The notes: generated from the sequence alone by a model not told the origin. A DNA stretch of 64,000 nucleotides from Flavobacterium oncorhynchi (GCF_002217355.1 NZ_MUHA01000005.1:10612-74611); one strand, 5' to 3'. Positions 28,358-37,702 are shown, counted from the first letter of the stretch. A program made the numbers and translations.

Positions 28358-29692
28358 ATGGAAAATAGAAAAAAAGTTGCTTTTTATACGCTTGGATGTA
28401 AACTGAATTTTTCAGAAACGTCTACAATTGCCAGAAATTTTAATGACGAAGGATTCGACCGCGTCGATTTTGAAGAAGTCGCAGACATTTATGTAATCAA
28501 TACTTGTTCTGTAACAGACAATGCCGATAAGCAGTTTAAGCAGGTAGTAAAGAAAGCAATGAAACTTAATGATAAGGCATTTGTTGCAGCCGTGGGATGT
28601 TATGCGCAGTTGAAACCTGAAGAGTTGGCAAATGTTGACGGAGTTGATTTGGTACTTGGAGCTACAGAAAAGTTTAAAATTACAGATTATATTCATGACT
28701 TAAGCAAAAATGATATGGGTGAAGTTCACTCATGCGAAATTGCTGAAGCTGATTTTTATGTTGGAAGTTATTCAATAGGAGATCGTACTCGAGCTTTCTT
28801 GAAAGTTCAAGACGGCTGCGATTATAAATGTACGTATTGTACAATTCCTTTAGCGAGAGGAATTTCAAGAAGTGATGCTTTAGAAAATGTATTGCAGAAC
28901 GCCAAAGAAATCTCGGCTCAAAATATTAAAGAAATTGTTTTAACTGGAGTTAATATTGGAGATTACGGAAAAGGAGAGTTTGGAAATAAAAAACATGAAC
29001 ATACTTTTCTAGAACTTGTTCAAGCTTTAGATAAAGTTGAAGGTATCGAACGTTTAAGAATTTCATCGATTGAACCAAACTTATTGAAAAATGAAACGAT
29101 AGAATTTGTTTCAAAAAGCCGCACCTTTGTACCGCATTTTCATATTCCATTACAATCAGGAAGCAATGATATCTTGAAATTAATGAAACGCCGTTATTTG
29201 CGTGAAGTGTATACTGAACGAGTGAATAAAATTCGTGAAGTGATGCCTCATGCTTGTATAGGAGTTGATGTAATTGTTGGTTTTCCAGGAGAAACAGATG
29301 AGCATTTCTTAGAAACGTATCATTTCTTAAACGAAATGGATATTTCGTATTTACACGTTTTTACCTATTCTGAAAGAGATAATACAGAAGCTATAGATAT
29401 GCCTGGAGTTGTTCCTGCAAATGTAAGAGCAAAAAGAAGTAAAATGCTTCGCGGTTTATCTGTAAAAAAACGTCGTGCCTTTTACGAAACCCAATTAGGA
29501 ACAAACAGAACAGTTCTTTTTGAAGGTGAAAATAAAGAAGGTTATATTCACGGTTTTACAGAGAATTACGTAAAAGTAAAAACACCATGGAATCCAGAAC
29601 TTGTAAATACGCTGCAAGAAATTAATTTGACTAAAATTGATGAAGACGGAAGCGTTCGTTTAGAGTTTATAAATAAATTAGCGGAAGCTTAA
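28358..29692 (+). CDS. mtaB: tRNA t6A37 methylthiotransferase MtaB
   Basis: A radical-SAM methylthiotransferase that turns t6A37 into ms2t6A. The N-terminal cluster Cys are C14, C50 and C81. The radical SAM motif is C154-DYK-C158-TY-C161. A TRAM domain closes the protein. The GYTLGCKLN-type start (FYTLGCKLNFSE) separates MtaB from MiaB and RimO. Length 444 aa. Confidence 0.95.
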   Translation: MENRKKVAFYTLGCKLNFSETSTIARNFNDEGFDRVDFEEVADIYVINTCSVTDNADKQFKQVVKKAMKLNDKAFVAAVGCYAQLKPEELANVDGVDLVLGATEKFKITDYIHDLSKNDMGEVHSCEIAEADFYVGSYSIGDRTRAFLKVQDGCDYKCTYCTIPLARGISRSDALENVLQNAKEISAQNIKEIVLTGVNIGDYGKGEFGNKKHEHTFLELVQALDKVEGIERLRISSIEPNLLKNETIEFVSKSRTFVPHFHIPLQSGSNDILKLMKRRYLREVYTERVNKIREVMPHACIGVDVIVGFPGETDEHFLETYHFLNEMDISYLHVFTYSERDNTEAIDMPGVVPANVRAKRSKMLRGLSVKKRRAFYETQLGTNRTVLFEGENKEGYIHGFTENYVKVKTPWNPELVNTLQEINLTKIDEDGSVRLEFINKLAEA

Positions 29693-29744
29693 AAACATAA
29701 TTTAGCTTTGACAAAGTTAATGTGATATTGATATACGCAAAGTA

Positions 29745-29848
29745 TTGTCATTTCGACCAAAGGGAGAAATCACACTAGTGAGTCGACAAAGATTATAGGT
29801 TTTTAATGTGAAATTACGAGTGTGATTTCTCCTCCGTCGAAATGACAA
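29745..29848. repeat. palindromic repeat, GTCATTTCGA family, copy 1
   Basis: Long arms open with TTGTCATTTCGACCAAAGGG and close with the complement ending CGTCGAAATGACAA. They enclose a loop with TCGACAAAGATT. A closely related 102-bp copy lies at 59910-60011. It looks like a dispersed, possibly mobilised, hairpin element. Confidence 0.85.
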
Positions 29849-29850
29849 AA

Positions 29851-29886
29851 AACAACAAAGCCCTTTATATAAAGGGCTTTGTTGTT
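29851..29886. terminator. bidirectional terminator
   Basis: Perfect palindrome AACAACAAAGCCCTTT with AAAGGGCTTTGTTGTT between mtaB and the convergent hypothetical gene. It has A runs before and T runs after on both strands. Confidence 0.9.
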
Positions 29887-29900
29887 TTATAATAAAAAAT

Positions 29901-30413
29901 CTACTTCTGGTTTTCGGGAATTACTAATTTCAAAGAATTAATATAGTCTGTATCAAATTCAATAACTCGGATTTTTTGCGGATTAAAACTTAATTCTCCG
30001 CCAAATTGACCTTTTGTATCTAAGAAATCAATTATAAGTTCTTCGTCGTTTAAAGAAATTAATTTTCCTAAATAAGCTGATTTTGCTGATTTTTTAGAAA
30101 TCTGAAAAATACCATGTTTATTGTTGATGAAATTTAAAATCGAATTTAAATCCCGAATCGGAATAATATCTTCGGCATTTGTTTTTAAACCTTTTAAGCG
30201 AATCACTTTTTCTATAAAAGCCAAATCCTGATCTCTGTGAACAGCTTCAATATTTTTGTTTTTTAAAATGACAAAACCATCCAAAATGTAATCAACCGGA
30301 TTGTTTCGAAGCAGAATCCAATCATCAGAATAGTCAATAAGAAATCCTGTGAAAATTTCTTTTTTATCCTGAAATTCTATTGCTATTAATTGTCTTAAAT
30401 ATTGTTCCATCAT
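29901..30413 (-). CDS. conserved-looking hypothetical protein
   Basis: 170 aa with no signal peptide or membrane segment. I do not recognise it. The N-terminal part (FTGFLIDYSDDWILLRNN, then VILKNKNI) alternates short hydrophobic strands in a way that suggests a small beta-barrel, perhaps Sm-like, and a similar strand pattern recurs near residue 115 (KLISLNDEELIIDFLD). Likely cytoplasmic. Confidence 0.6.
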   Translation of the reverse strand: MMEQYLRQLIAIEFQDKKEIFTGFLIDYSDDWILLRNNPVDYILDGFVILKNKNIEAVHRDQDLAFIEKVIRLKGLKTNAEDIIPIRDLNSILNFINNKHGIFQISKKSAKSAYLGKLISLNDEELIIDFLDTKGQFGGELSFNPQKIRVIEFDTDYINSLKLVIPENQK

Positions 30414-30501
30414 ATATTTTTTAAAATTTCAATAATTAAATTCCAAATTCCAATTTACTACGTTGTTAGAATTTGGGATTTTAAAAATTTGGAATTTAGT
30501 T

Positions 30502-31218
30502 TTATGGGTTGGTCGACCAAATACTGCTGTTTTTTATAAATACTCTGCGGTTTAGTTTTAACTGTGCAACAACTAATTCTGCAATATCTTCAGATTGCAT
30601 CACTTTTTCAGGATTCCCATCCGTTAAGTTCAAATCTTTTGCCATATCTGTTGCAACAGTACTTGGAGTTAAAGCAGTAACACGAATGTTGTGTTTGCGC
30701 ATTTCCTGCATTAAAGAATCCGTTAAACCCAAAACTGCAAATTTAGAAGCACTGTATGCACTTGTTAAAGCATTGCCATTTAAACCAGCTGTTGACGAAA
30801 TATTAATAATGTCTCCAGTTTGTCTCTCTATCATGTTTGGGATTACGGCACGTGTTGCATAATAAGTTCCCATTAAATTTACTTGAATGATTTTTTCAAA
30901 AGCAGCAGGTTCTAGATCAAGGAATTTTCCAAAAGAAGCAATTCCTGCACTGTTGATTAAAATATCAATATGTTTAAACTCAGTTAGTGCTTTTTCAACG
31001 GCACTATTTATAGAATTAATGTCCGATACATCTGCAGAAAGTGCTAAAGATTTAACACCTAAATCATTCGTTTCATCTGCCAATTGATCAACATCTGCTT
31101 GAGTTCTTGAAACCAAAATTACGTTTACACCTTCTTTTGCCAAGGCAATTGCAATTGCTTTTCCAATTCCTTTTCCAGCTCCTGTAATTAGAGCATTTTT
31201 ATTTTTTAAGCTTGTCAT
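30502..31218 (-). CDS. classical SDR, 3-ketoacyl-ACP reductase-like
   Basis: NADP-dependent [11 protein letters not shown] is at 12-19, NSAG at 89-92, catalytic Ser in ISSTAG about 141 and YSASK at 155-159. Length 238 aa. It resembles FabG-type reductases, but no fatty acid synthesis genes are nearby, so the substrate is open. Its promoter lies inside the loop of a perfect inverted repeat. Confidence 0.9.
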   Translation of the reverse strand: MTSLKNKNALITGAGKGIGKAIAIALAKEGVNVILVSRTQADVDQLADETNDLGVKSLALSADVSDINSINSAVEKALTEFKHIDILINSAGIASFGKFLDLEPAAFEKIIQVNLMGTYYATRAVIPNMIERQTGDIINISSTAGLNGNALTSAYSASKFAVLGLTDSLMQEMRKHNIRVTALTPSTVATDMAKDLNLTDGNPEKVMQSEDIAELVVAQLKLNRRVFIKNSSIWSTNP

Positions 31219-31239
31219 GATTTATTGTTTAGAAATGCC

Positions 31240-31298
31240 GAAAGCATCATTTTAAGTCTTACAAAAATAAAGCTTTTGCAAACTAAAATGATGCTTTC
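31240..31298. repeat. 15-bp perfect inverted repeat around a promoter
   Basis: GAAAGCATCATTTTA at 31240-31254 is answered by TAAAATGATGCTTTC at 31284-31298. The 29-base loop holds the minus-strand -7 element of the SDR gene. It can be a terminator of the upstream scramblase-like gene, an operator, or both. Confidence 0.8.
31262..31269 (-). promoter_or_regulatory. promoter -7 element for the SDR gene
   Basis: TATTTTTG on the minus strand, 43 bases upstream of the ATG. Confidence 0.5.
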
Positions 31299-31331
31299 AA
31301 GTATTTTCTTAATCTAAGTTTAACAACTTTG

Positions 31332-31919
31332 TTATTCTTTCAAAACCATATCTATACACATTACGGCAGCAAGGATTAATTGTCTAAGCGAACTGTCGGC
31401 TGCTACGCTATCTTCGATTTGAAGCACGTAATTGTCAGCACTGGTGAAAAACTCTTTACCTAAACCAGCCCATTTTTTACTTACTTGAGCAAGCTGTTTG
31501 TTTTCGTGAGAAAATTTAAAATCCCAACCCGTCCATTTTCCTTGTAAAGTTGCAACTGGTTTTTCGTTTTTATCCATGATTTCAAACTTCCCTCCAATAG
31601 AAAAGAATTTTTGTTTAAAAGTTCCTACCAATCTGTCTTTCTCATCAAATATTTCGACCGTTGAGCGAAAAACTGCAATACCTCGTTTTACTGAGATTAA
31701 TTTTTCTCCAGAAGCCGTTGTAATTTCAACATTAAAAGGAGTCATTCTTTTATAATCTGTGAAACGCATCATTTTTGTAAAAAAACCAAGATTGTTCTCA
31801 CGGCAATTCATAGTTATTTGATTTGTCTCAGGATTATAAATATCATAATTGTTAGCAGCTTTAAACATTCCGACATGTTCTTTTACTAAAAATAGATTTT
31901 GGCTTAAAATTGGGTTCAT
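31332..31919 (-). CDS. phospholipid scramblase/LURP-one-related protein
   Basis: A 195-aa beta-rich protein in the scramblase-related (tubby-like) fold: YDIYNPETNQITMNCREN at the start, MTPFNVEITTASGEKLISVKRG, then FSIGGKFEIMDKNEKPVATLQGKWTG-type strands and the WDFKF segment, ending in a hydrophobic helix. Bacterial members are of unknown function. It has a good -7 element upstream and no clear partner. Confidence 0.75.
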   Translation of the reverse strand: MNPILSQNLFLVKEHVGMFKAANNYDIYNPETNQITMNCRENNLGFFTKMMRFTDYKRMTPFNVEITTASGEKLISVKRGIAVFRSTVEIFDEKDRLVGTFKQKFFSIGGKFEIMDKNEKPVATLQGKWTGWDFKFSHENKQLAQVSKKWAGLGKEFFTSADNYVLQIEDSVAADSSLRQLILAAVMCIDMVLKE

Positions 31920-31957
31920 ACGTTTTTTAAAAAAATTAGTGTTTAGATTTTAGAACC

Positions 31958-31965
31958 CAAATGTA
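31958..31965 (-). promoter_or_regulatory. promoter -7 element for the scramblase-like gene
   Basis: TACATTTG on the minus strand, 38 bases before the ATG. Confidence 0.5.
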
Positions 31966-31977
31966 ATAAAATATTTA

Positions 31978-34101
31978 TTAATTATACTGTTTTGAAGTCT
32001 CTACAAGACGGATAAATTCAGCTTTATAACCATCGCCGTCATTTGAAATTCCTTGTTTGGCTAATTTCACAATTTCTTCTGATGATTTGTCAGCAATCAA
32101 TTTAGAATCTCTTAATTTTAAACCAAACCAAGCTACAGCGGAACTGAATTTTAAATCATCACTTGCTTTGTCTAAAGGAACCGATTTATTGTCAATTACC
32201 TGAATCATTTCAATGCTTTTATCGCCGTCAGGTTTTTTATAACGGAATTTTATTGTCGCCAGTTCGCTGCTGTAATTAGCAGAATTAGTTTCCGTTTTAG
32301 TGTATTTTAAATCATCCGGCTGAACATTTAAATAATCACTTTTTACACCAGCTGGAATAATTTCATACAAAGCTGTAACCGTATGATTACTTCCTAATTC
32401 TCCTGCATCAATAGCATCATTTTTAAAATCCTCTGGACGAAGTTTTCTGTTTTCATAACCAATTAAACGATACGCCTGAACTTGTTTTGGATTAAATTCG
32501 ATTTGAATTTTTACATCTTTAGCAATGGCAAACATCGAACCTTTAAATTCTTTTCCTAAAAAACGATTGGCTTCTTGAATATTATCAATGTAGGCGTAAT
32601 TTCCGTTTCCTTTATCAGCAAGAATTTCCATTTTGCTGTCTTTGTAATTTCCCATTCCATAACCCAGACAAGTCAAGAAAACACCAGTTTTTCTTTTCTC
32701 TTCGATTAATTTTTCCATATCAGAATTAGAAGAACTTCCCACGTTAAAATCTCCGTCGGTTGCTAGAATTACGCGATTATTGCCATTTTTAATAAAATTC
32801 TCAGATGCAATTTTATAAGCAAGTTCAATTCCTGCTCCGCCGGCAGTACTTCCTCCGGCTTCTAATTTATCCAGTGCCTCAATTATTGTTTTTTTCTCAT
32901 CTCCAGAAGTTGGTTTCAAAACCATTCCTGCTGCTCCTGCATAAACTACAATTGCAACTTTGTCTTTTGCACGTAATTCATTTACCAATATTTTTAAAGA
33001 TTGTTTTAATAAAGGCAGTTTATTCATATCGCTCATCGATCCTGAAACATCAATTAAGAAAACAAGATTTGAAGCTGGTAAATCATTTGTTGGAATGTTT
33101 TTTCCTTGTAAACCAATTTTCAGAATTTTGTTTTTTGAATTCCAAGGCGAGTCACTTACGTCAGTGTTAATAGAAAACGGGTGCTGGTCTTTTGGCTGTG
33201 GATAATTGTATTTAAAAAAGTTTACCATTTCTTCAACACGTACAGCATCTTTTGGAACTTCTTGTCCGTTGTTTAGAAAACGTCTAATATTAGTGTAAGA
33301 AGCATTATCAACATCTATAGAAAATGTAGAAAGCGGAGCAGTTTTTGGGCTTTCAAAAGCATTTTCTACAAAAGTATCGTAATCTTCCTGAGTTGGTTGA
33401 GCTGGAATTGGTCTAATAATGTTTAATTTTTTGTCTAATTCTTTTTCCGAAAGATTTTTATAAAGTTCATTTTTAGTGACAATTACAACGGCTCCGTTTG
33501 CAGTTTTACTGCCATAAAGAGAGGCCGCCGATTCATCTTTTAGAACTTTCACGTCATCAATATCATTCGGATTAATTTTTGCAATTTGATCTGCTTTTAC
33601 AGGAACACCATCAACAATGTACATGGGTTCATTTTTAGCCGAAATAGATTCAATTTCACGTATACTAACATTCGGAGCCGAAAGATATTGGCTATTTAAT
33701 GAAACTGGAACACCTGCCGCCGTACCTCGAATCATCACCACTGATCCTGTTGTCATTTTCTTTTTTGTAGCAGCATAAGCTGTTGTAACAACCTCTTGCA
33801 GTTGGTTAGCATTTTCTTTCAATGTAACATTAATTACATTTGAGTTTTTTACAACAATATTTTCAGTCCGCATTCCAATATAACTAAAAACGAGAATGTC
33901 TCCTTTCTCAGCTTTAATAGTATATTTTCCGTCAAAATTGGTGACAGCAGATGTTTTTGATTTTTTAATGAAGATGTTAGCGCCGGGAAGCGGAGCAGAA
34001 TTTACATCTGTAACTGTTCCAGTAATAGTTCTTTGCTGTGCTATGGTTACGAAACATATAAGCATAGCAATGGCTGATGAAATAAGTTTTAGACTTTTCA
34101 T
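31978..34101 (-). CDS. VWA protein with CarboxypepD-like and SusC plug-like domains
   Basis: Order: signal peptide (1-21), CarboxypepD-regulatory-like domain (about 24-97, ITGTVTDVNSAPLPGANIFI), a segment copied from SusC-type plugs (160-209, YIVDGVPV then IDDVKVLKDESAASLYGSKT), a YfbK-type N-terminal region (240-320), and a von Willebrand A domain with MIDAS DVSGS at 351-355. The C-terminus is the DUF3520 type. Length 707 aa; there is no barrel, so it is not a receptor. It follows an anti-sigma-like gene with a 71-base gap. It likely acts in the envelope. Confidence 0.88.
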   Translation of the reverse strand: MKSLKLISSAIAMLICFVTIAQQRTITGTVTDVNSAPLPGANIFIKKSKTSAVTNFDGKYTIKAEKGDILVFSYIGMRTENIVVKNSNVINVTLKENANQLQEVVTTAYAATKKKMTTGSVVMIRGTAAGVPVSLNSQYLSAPNVSIREIESISAKNEPMYIVDGVPVKADQIAKINPNDIDDVKVLKDESAASLYGSKTANGAVVIVTKNELYKNLSEKELDKKLNIIRPIPAQPTQEDYDTFVENAFESPKTAPLSTFSIDVDNASYTNIRRFLNNGQEVPKDAVRVEEMVNFFKYNYPQPKDQHPFSINTDVSDSPWNSKNKILKIGLQGKNIPTNDLPASNLVFLIDVSGSMSDMNKLPLLKQSLKILVNELRAKDKVAIVVYAGAAGMVLKPTSGDEKKTIIEALDKLEAGGSTAGGAGIELAYKIASENFIKNGNNRVILATDGDFNVGSSSNSDMEKLIEEKRKTGVFLTCLGYGMGNYKDSKMEILADKGNGNYAYIDNIQEANRFLGKEFKGSMFAIAKDVKIQIEFNPKQVQAYRLIGYENRKLRPEDFKNDAIDAGELGSNHTVTALYEIIPAGVKSDYLNVQPDDLKYTKTETNSANYSSELATIKFRYKKPDGDKSIEMIQVIDNKSVPLDKASDDLKFSSAVAWFGLKLRDSKLIADKSSEEIVKLAKQGISNDGDGYKAEFIRLVETSKQYN

Positions 34102-34172
34102 GATAGTAAGTTTTAAGAATTAATGTTCGGATTTAGCTTTGTCAAAGCTGCAGACTTTGACAAAGCTTGGGA

Positions 34173-35147
34173 TTATTTTTTCGGAGTAGGTTTTCCCGTT
34201 TTTGTTGTAATTATGACAACTCCTTTTTTACCTTTTTCGCCATATTTTGCTGTAGCTTCAAGGTCTTGTAAAATGGTTATTGTTTTAATGTCCTGTTTGT
34301 CTAAAGGTGCATATGGACTTGTTGGGTTATTACCAAATAAATCATTTTCTGAATAATAAATACCGTCAATGATATATAAAGGCTCGTCAAGAACAACAAG
34401 AGAATCTACATTCTCTGGATTTAGATTCGGAAGCTCATCCTGCATCATTTTTTCTTTTTTGGCATCATCACTGTGAGCTACTGCATTCCCGTTCAAAATT
34501 ACTAAAGGCGTACTTTTTTTAACGCTTTGAAATTGTTTTGCAGCATAAGCGACTTTAGCCGATTCTTTGGCTTTTGAATATCTAGCCGCTGAGACTGTTT
34601 CTTCTTTTGCAAATGCAGCATTGTCTTGTTCTTCAGCATAATTTTGCTGAACTGGGGCAGCAAGTGCAGGAGCTGAACCAACAGGTTCTGTTAAAACTAT
34701 TTTGTCTGCTAAAGGCTCTATCGATTGTGCATTTGGAGCCGCAGTTTCATGAATGGCAACAGCTTCTTGTCCTTTATTTTGTTTTTCTAAAATTTTAGCT
34801 GCTTCTTCATTTGAAATAAGCCCAGAACCAGAAGACGTAATTGTATTTTCTTGATTTAAAACAGGTTCTTTAGATTTTTGTTTTTCATTTTCTTGAATTA
34901 CCACTTTTGGAGTTTCAGTTACAGCATTGTTATCTGAAAGAAAAAATTGGGAACCTAAAGAAATCAATAAAAGAAGAGAAGCAGCAACAGCAATTTTTTT
35001 CCACAATGCGATTGTTTTTTTATCTTCTTTTTTGTCCAGTTTTTCTTCAACGCGTGACCAGACCTTTTCCATTCCTGGAAAGTCTTTAAACTCGGCATTT
35101 TGCGAAGCTTGTTTTATTTTATCGAATAATTTATCTTGATTGTCCAT
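34173..35147 (-). CDS. anti-sigma-like membrane protein with C-terminal plug-like repeats
   Basis: The start (DKLFDKIKQASQNAEFKDFPGMEKVWSRV) is cytoplasmic and acidic/basic like anti-sigma factors. One membrane segment follows (51-70), then a low-complexity periplasmic linker. The C-terminus (about 215-324) holds two tandem plug-like halves: PLVILNGNAV...NPENVDSLVVL, then PLYIIDGIYY...LDKQDIKTITILQD and AKYGEKGKKGVVIITTK. The second is complete. The gene starts 2 bases after the sigma-factor stop, so it is translationally coupled. Sigma-factor control is inferred from position. Confidence 0.8.
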   Translation of the reverse strand: MDNQDKLFDKIKQASQNAEFKDFPGMEKVWSRVEEKLDKKEDKKTIALWKKIAVAASLLLLISLGSQFFLSDNNAVTETPKVVIQENEKQKSKEPVLNQENTITSSGSGLISNEEAAKILEKQNKGQEAVAIHETAAPNAQSIEPLADKIVLTEPVGSAPALAAPVQQNYAEEQDNAAFAKEETVSAARYSKAKESAKVAYAAKQFQSVKKSTPLVILNGNAVAHSDDAKKEKMMQDELPNLNPENVDSLVVLDEPLYIIDGIYYSENDLFGNNPTSPYAPLDKQDIKTITILQDLEATAKYGEKGKKGVVIITTKTGKPTPKK

Positions 35148-35149
35148 GA

Positions 35150-35686
35150 CTATTTTGCTTTTTGATAATAGAGTTTATTAACCAGTTCTTTTAATTTGGT
35201 CTTTGCTGCATTCAATTGTGATTTTGAGGTGCCCTCGGAGATCTTTAGCATTTCGGCTATTTCTTTGTGCGCAAAACCTTCAATAACAAAAAGGTTAAAT
35301 ACTGTTTTACAGCCGTCTGGAATATGGTTTAATAAATTAAGTAAATCTTCTTCTTCCAATGTCGTTAATTCATCTGTTGAAGGCTGCGAAATCAGCTTAA
35401 CATCGTCAAGATACATATTGAAGTTTGTTTCTTTTCTAATGGTCGCCAAACAATGATTTACCGTTATTCTTCTTGCCCAAGCTTCAAAAGCATACGCTTC
35501 TTTCAATTGATCCAATTTGGTGAAAATGGTAAAGAAAGAATCTGCCAAAGCTTCTTCGATTTCTTCTTCCTTTTTTAAATATCGTTTGCAAAGGCGGTAC
35601 AGCTTTGGCGCCATGTATTCGTACACCTGACGCTGGGCATCACGATGCATTTTTTTACAGTTTGCTATTTGAGTCTCGTTTATCAC
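35150..35686 (-). CDS. ECF RNA polymerase sigma factor
   Basis: 178 aa with region 2 (YEYMAPKLYRLCKRYLKKEEEIEEAL to AFEAWARRITVNHCL) and region 4 (LLNHIPDGCKTVFNLFVIEGFAHKEIAEMLKISEGTSKS). First gene of the sigma, anti-sigma, VWA unit. It is held in check, most likely, by the next protein. Confidence 0.94.
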   Translation of the reverse strand: MINETQIANCKKMHRDAQRQVYEYMAPKLYRLCKRYLKKEEEIEEALADSFFTIFTKLDQLKEAYAFEAWARRITVNHCLATIRKETNFNMYLDDVKLISQPSTDELTTLEEEDLLNLLNHIPDGCKTVFNLFVIEGFAHKEIAEMLKISEGTSKSQLNAAKTKLKELVNKLYYQKAK

Positions 35687-35767
35687 AATTGTTGTCTTTC
35701 TTATATAGAGAGATAAAAAGATAAAAAGGTTGGGACAGGGGTGAAAAAATATTAAAATATTTTTTTA

Positions 35768-35832
35768 GGGTCAAAGTTACAAAGCTACAAAGGCTCAAAG
35801 GTTTTATTGTAGAGACGCACCGCAGTGCGTCT
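35768..35832. repeat. short repeats with AGACGCAC hairpin
   Basis: caaag/ctcaaagg words precede AGACGCAC CGCA GTGCGTCT, an 8-bp perfect hairpin. It lies between the sigma-factor operon start and the next convergent-side gene, and looks like a dispersed intergenic element. Confidence 0.55.
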
Positions 35833-35860
35833 TCATGTTATTATTGTAGTAGAATAGTTT

Positions 35861-36697
35861 TTATTTAACTGGCAGCGTCAACTTATAAATTTTAGTTTCT
35901 AAAACTTCTGTATCATTATCTTCGCAAAGCAAGAATTCAATTTTGTTGTTTTCTTTTTTGTAAAAAGTTAAACCTTCAAATTTATTAGTTGAAGTAATTT
36001 TTTGAGTAAAATCTATTTTCATGGTTTTCTGATCGATTCGGCCAATGAAACTTCCTAAGATTTCACCGTCATCGTAAGTTGATTTAGTGTTTTCGACTGT
36101 AGAAAGAAAATAGATTTTGTCTTCGACTAAAATTGCATCAGTAAAGCTGGAACGAATACCTTTTATTTTTGGAAGTTTATAATTCACAGAAATTAAAGCA
36201 AATTCTTCACCAAGACTTTTGGCGTGAATCGTAAAAATGGTGTTTTTGTTTGAAACGCCATTGCCGCGATTAAACAAATACCAGTTTTCGCCGTCGAAAA
36301 TAGAGCCTTCGAGATTGAAATCTTCGGGTTTTATTTCTCCAAAATTTTGCATTAAACCGTATAAATCGACCAAATTGTTTTTTTGTAAAACAGTTTTAGA
36401 TTTAAGGTCGAATTCAATCATTTTATTTCGATTTTCGGTTGAACCAGAACCAAAAACATATAAAGTGTCATTATGATTTGTCAATGATTCAAAATCTGGT
36501 TTTAAGTTTTTTGGAATATTCTGTGTCGGATTATCAATTAAAGCATGCTGATTCAATTGCTGATTCTGCATATTGTATTCGTATAAGAATCCACTGTTGT
36601 CGCCAATTACATAAAGTGCATCATTATTATAAAATAATCCTGATGCTGAGCCGATTCCTATGATTTGAAATAATATTTCTAAAGTGAATTTTTCCAT
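35861..36697 (-). CDS. hypothetical beta-propeller-like protein
   Basis: 278 aa with no signal peptide. Repeated short strands with the pattern G-x-LF-Y/N-DALYVIGDNSG, PDFESLTNHNDTLYVFGSGS, FNLEGSIFDGENWYLFNRGN and KFEGLTFYKKENNKIEFLLCED suggest a propeller of the SdiA-regulated or DUF6929 kind. Function unknown. It is divergent from the PPK2 gene; between them is a TTCCGATA/TATCGGAA hairpin. Confidence 0.65.
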   Translation of the reverse strand: MEKFTLEILFQIIGIGSASGLFYNNDALYVIGDNSGFLYEYNMQNQQLNQHALIDNPTQNIPKNLKPDFESLTNHNDTLYVFGSGSTENRNKMIEFDLKSKTVLQKNNLVDLYGLMQNFGEIKPEDFNLEGSIFDGENWYLFNRGNGVSNKNTIFTIHAKSLGEEFALISVNYKLPKIKGIRSSFTDAILVEDKIYFLSTVENTKSTYDDGEILGSFIGRIDQKTMKIDFTQKITSTNKFEGLTFYKKENNKIEFLLCEDNDTEVLETKIYKLTLPVK

Positions 36698-36794
36698 TAA
36701 TGTTGTTTTGAAAAGTATTGCAATGAATAGCAGTTCCGATAGTTATCGGAATTCGTAAAATTACTATATTTATAATACAAAAAACTAAAAAAAT

Positions 36795-37673
36795 ATGAAA
36801 TCAATAGACCCGAAAGATTTTAAAGTTACAGATAAAATTAAATTAAGTAAGCTCCCTACTTTATTAAATATCGATGCTGATGACGATGAAAAGGAAGAAA
36901 AATTGGATAAGGTTCAGGCGAAATTGAGTGATTTGCAGGATGTAATGTATGCTCATAATAAATATGCAGTTTTAATTTGCCTTCAAGGAATGGATACCTC
37001 AGGAAAAGACAGTTTGATTCGAGAAGTTTTTAAAGAATTTAATCCGCGTGGAGTAGTGGTGCATAGTTTTAAAACACCCAATTCAACAGAGCTGGAACAC
37101 GATTATTTATGGCGCCATTATATTGCCTTACCCGAAAAAGGAAAGTTTGCGATTTTTAATAGAACACATTATGAGAATGTTTTGGTGACGCGCGTGCATC
37201 CCGAATATATTTTATCAGAGAATTTACCAGATATTAAATCGATAGATGATATTACGCCTAAATTTTGGGAAGATAGAATTAAACAGATCAATAATTTTGA
37301 AAAGCATATTGCTCAAAACGGAACTATTGTCATGAAATTCTTTTTGCATTTAAGTAAAGACGAACAAAAGAATCGTTTATTGCGCCGTTTGGAAGAAGAA
37401 AAACACCATTGGAAATTTTCACCAGGCGATTTGAAGGAACGTGAACATTGGGCAGAATATCAGCAATATTATGAAGAAGCAATTAATCAAACCTCTACAG
37501 ATTATGCGCCATGGTATGTAGTTCCTGCCGATGATAAGGAAATGGCACGTTACATTGTGGCAAAAATTATTTGGGAAGAAATGCAAAAACATACCGATAT
37601 TAAGGAACCAGAATTAGACGATAAAATAAAAGCTAATTTCGAAATGTATAAAAAAGCTTTAGAAAATGATTAA
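36795..37673 (+). CDS. polyphosphate kinase 2 family protein
   Basis: Transfers phosphate between polyphosphate and nucleotides. Walker A is QGMDTSGKDS (64-73). The second motif is FNRTHYENVLVTRVHPE (about 121-137), and RRLEEEKHHWKFSPGDLKER is the lid. FNRTHYENV in place of FDRSWYNR marks the PPK2-related group 1. Length 292 aa. Direction of reaction and nucleotide preference cannot be decided from sequence. Confidence 0.9.
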   Translation: MKSIDPKDFKVTDKIKLSKLPTLLNIDADDDEKEEKLDKVQAKLSDLQDVMYAHNKYAVLICLQGMDTSGKDSLIREVFKEFNPRGVVVHSFKTPNSTELEHDYLWRHYIALPEKGKFAIFNRTHYENVLVTRVHPEYILSENLPDIKSIDDITPKFWEDRIKQINNFEKHIAQNGTIVMKFFLHLSKDEQKNRLLRRLEEEKHHWKFSPGDLKEREHWAEYQQYYEEAINQTSTDYAPWYVVPADDKEMARYIVAKIIWEEMQKHTDIKEPELDDKIKANFEMYKKALEND

Positions 37674-37702
37674 TTAGATTATTAGATCATTTTTTTATAA
37701 TG

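Noticed and set aside
32805-33205. Overlapping plus-strand reading frames inside the VWA gene
   Set aside because: Leucine- and phenylalanine-rich translation of a coding complement, with no start signal or recognisable domain.
31978-35147. Degraded SusC/TonB receptor gene
   Set aside because: The plug-like parts lie inside intact frames with other domains, and there is no barrel sequence in the intergenic stretches.
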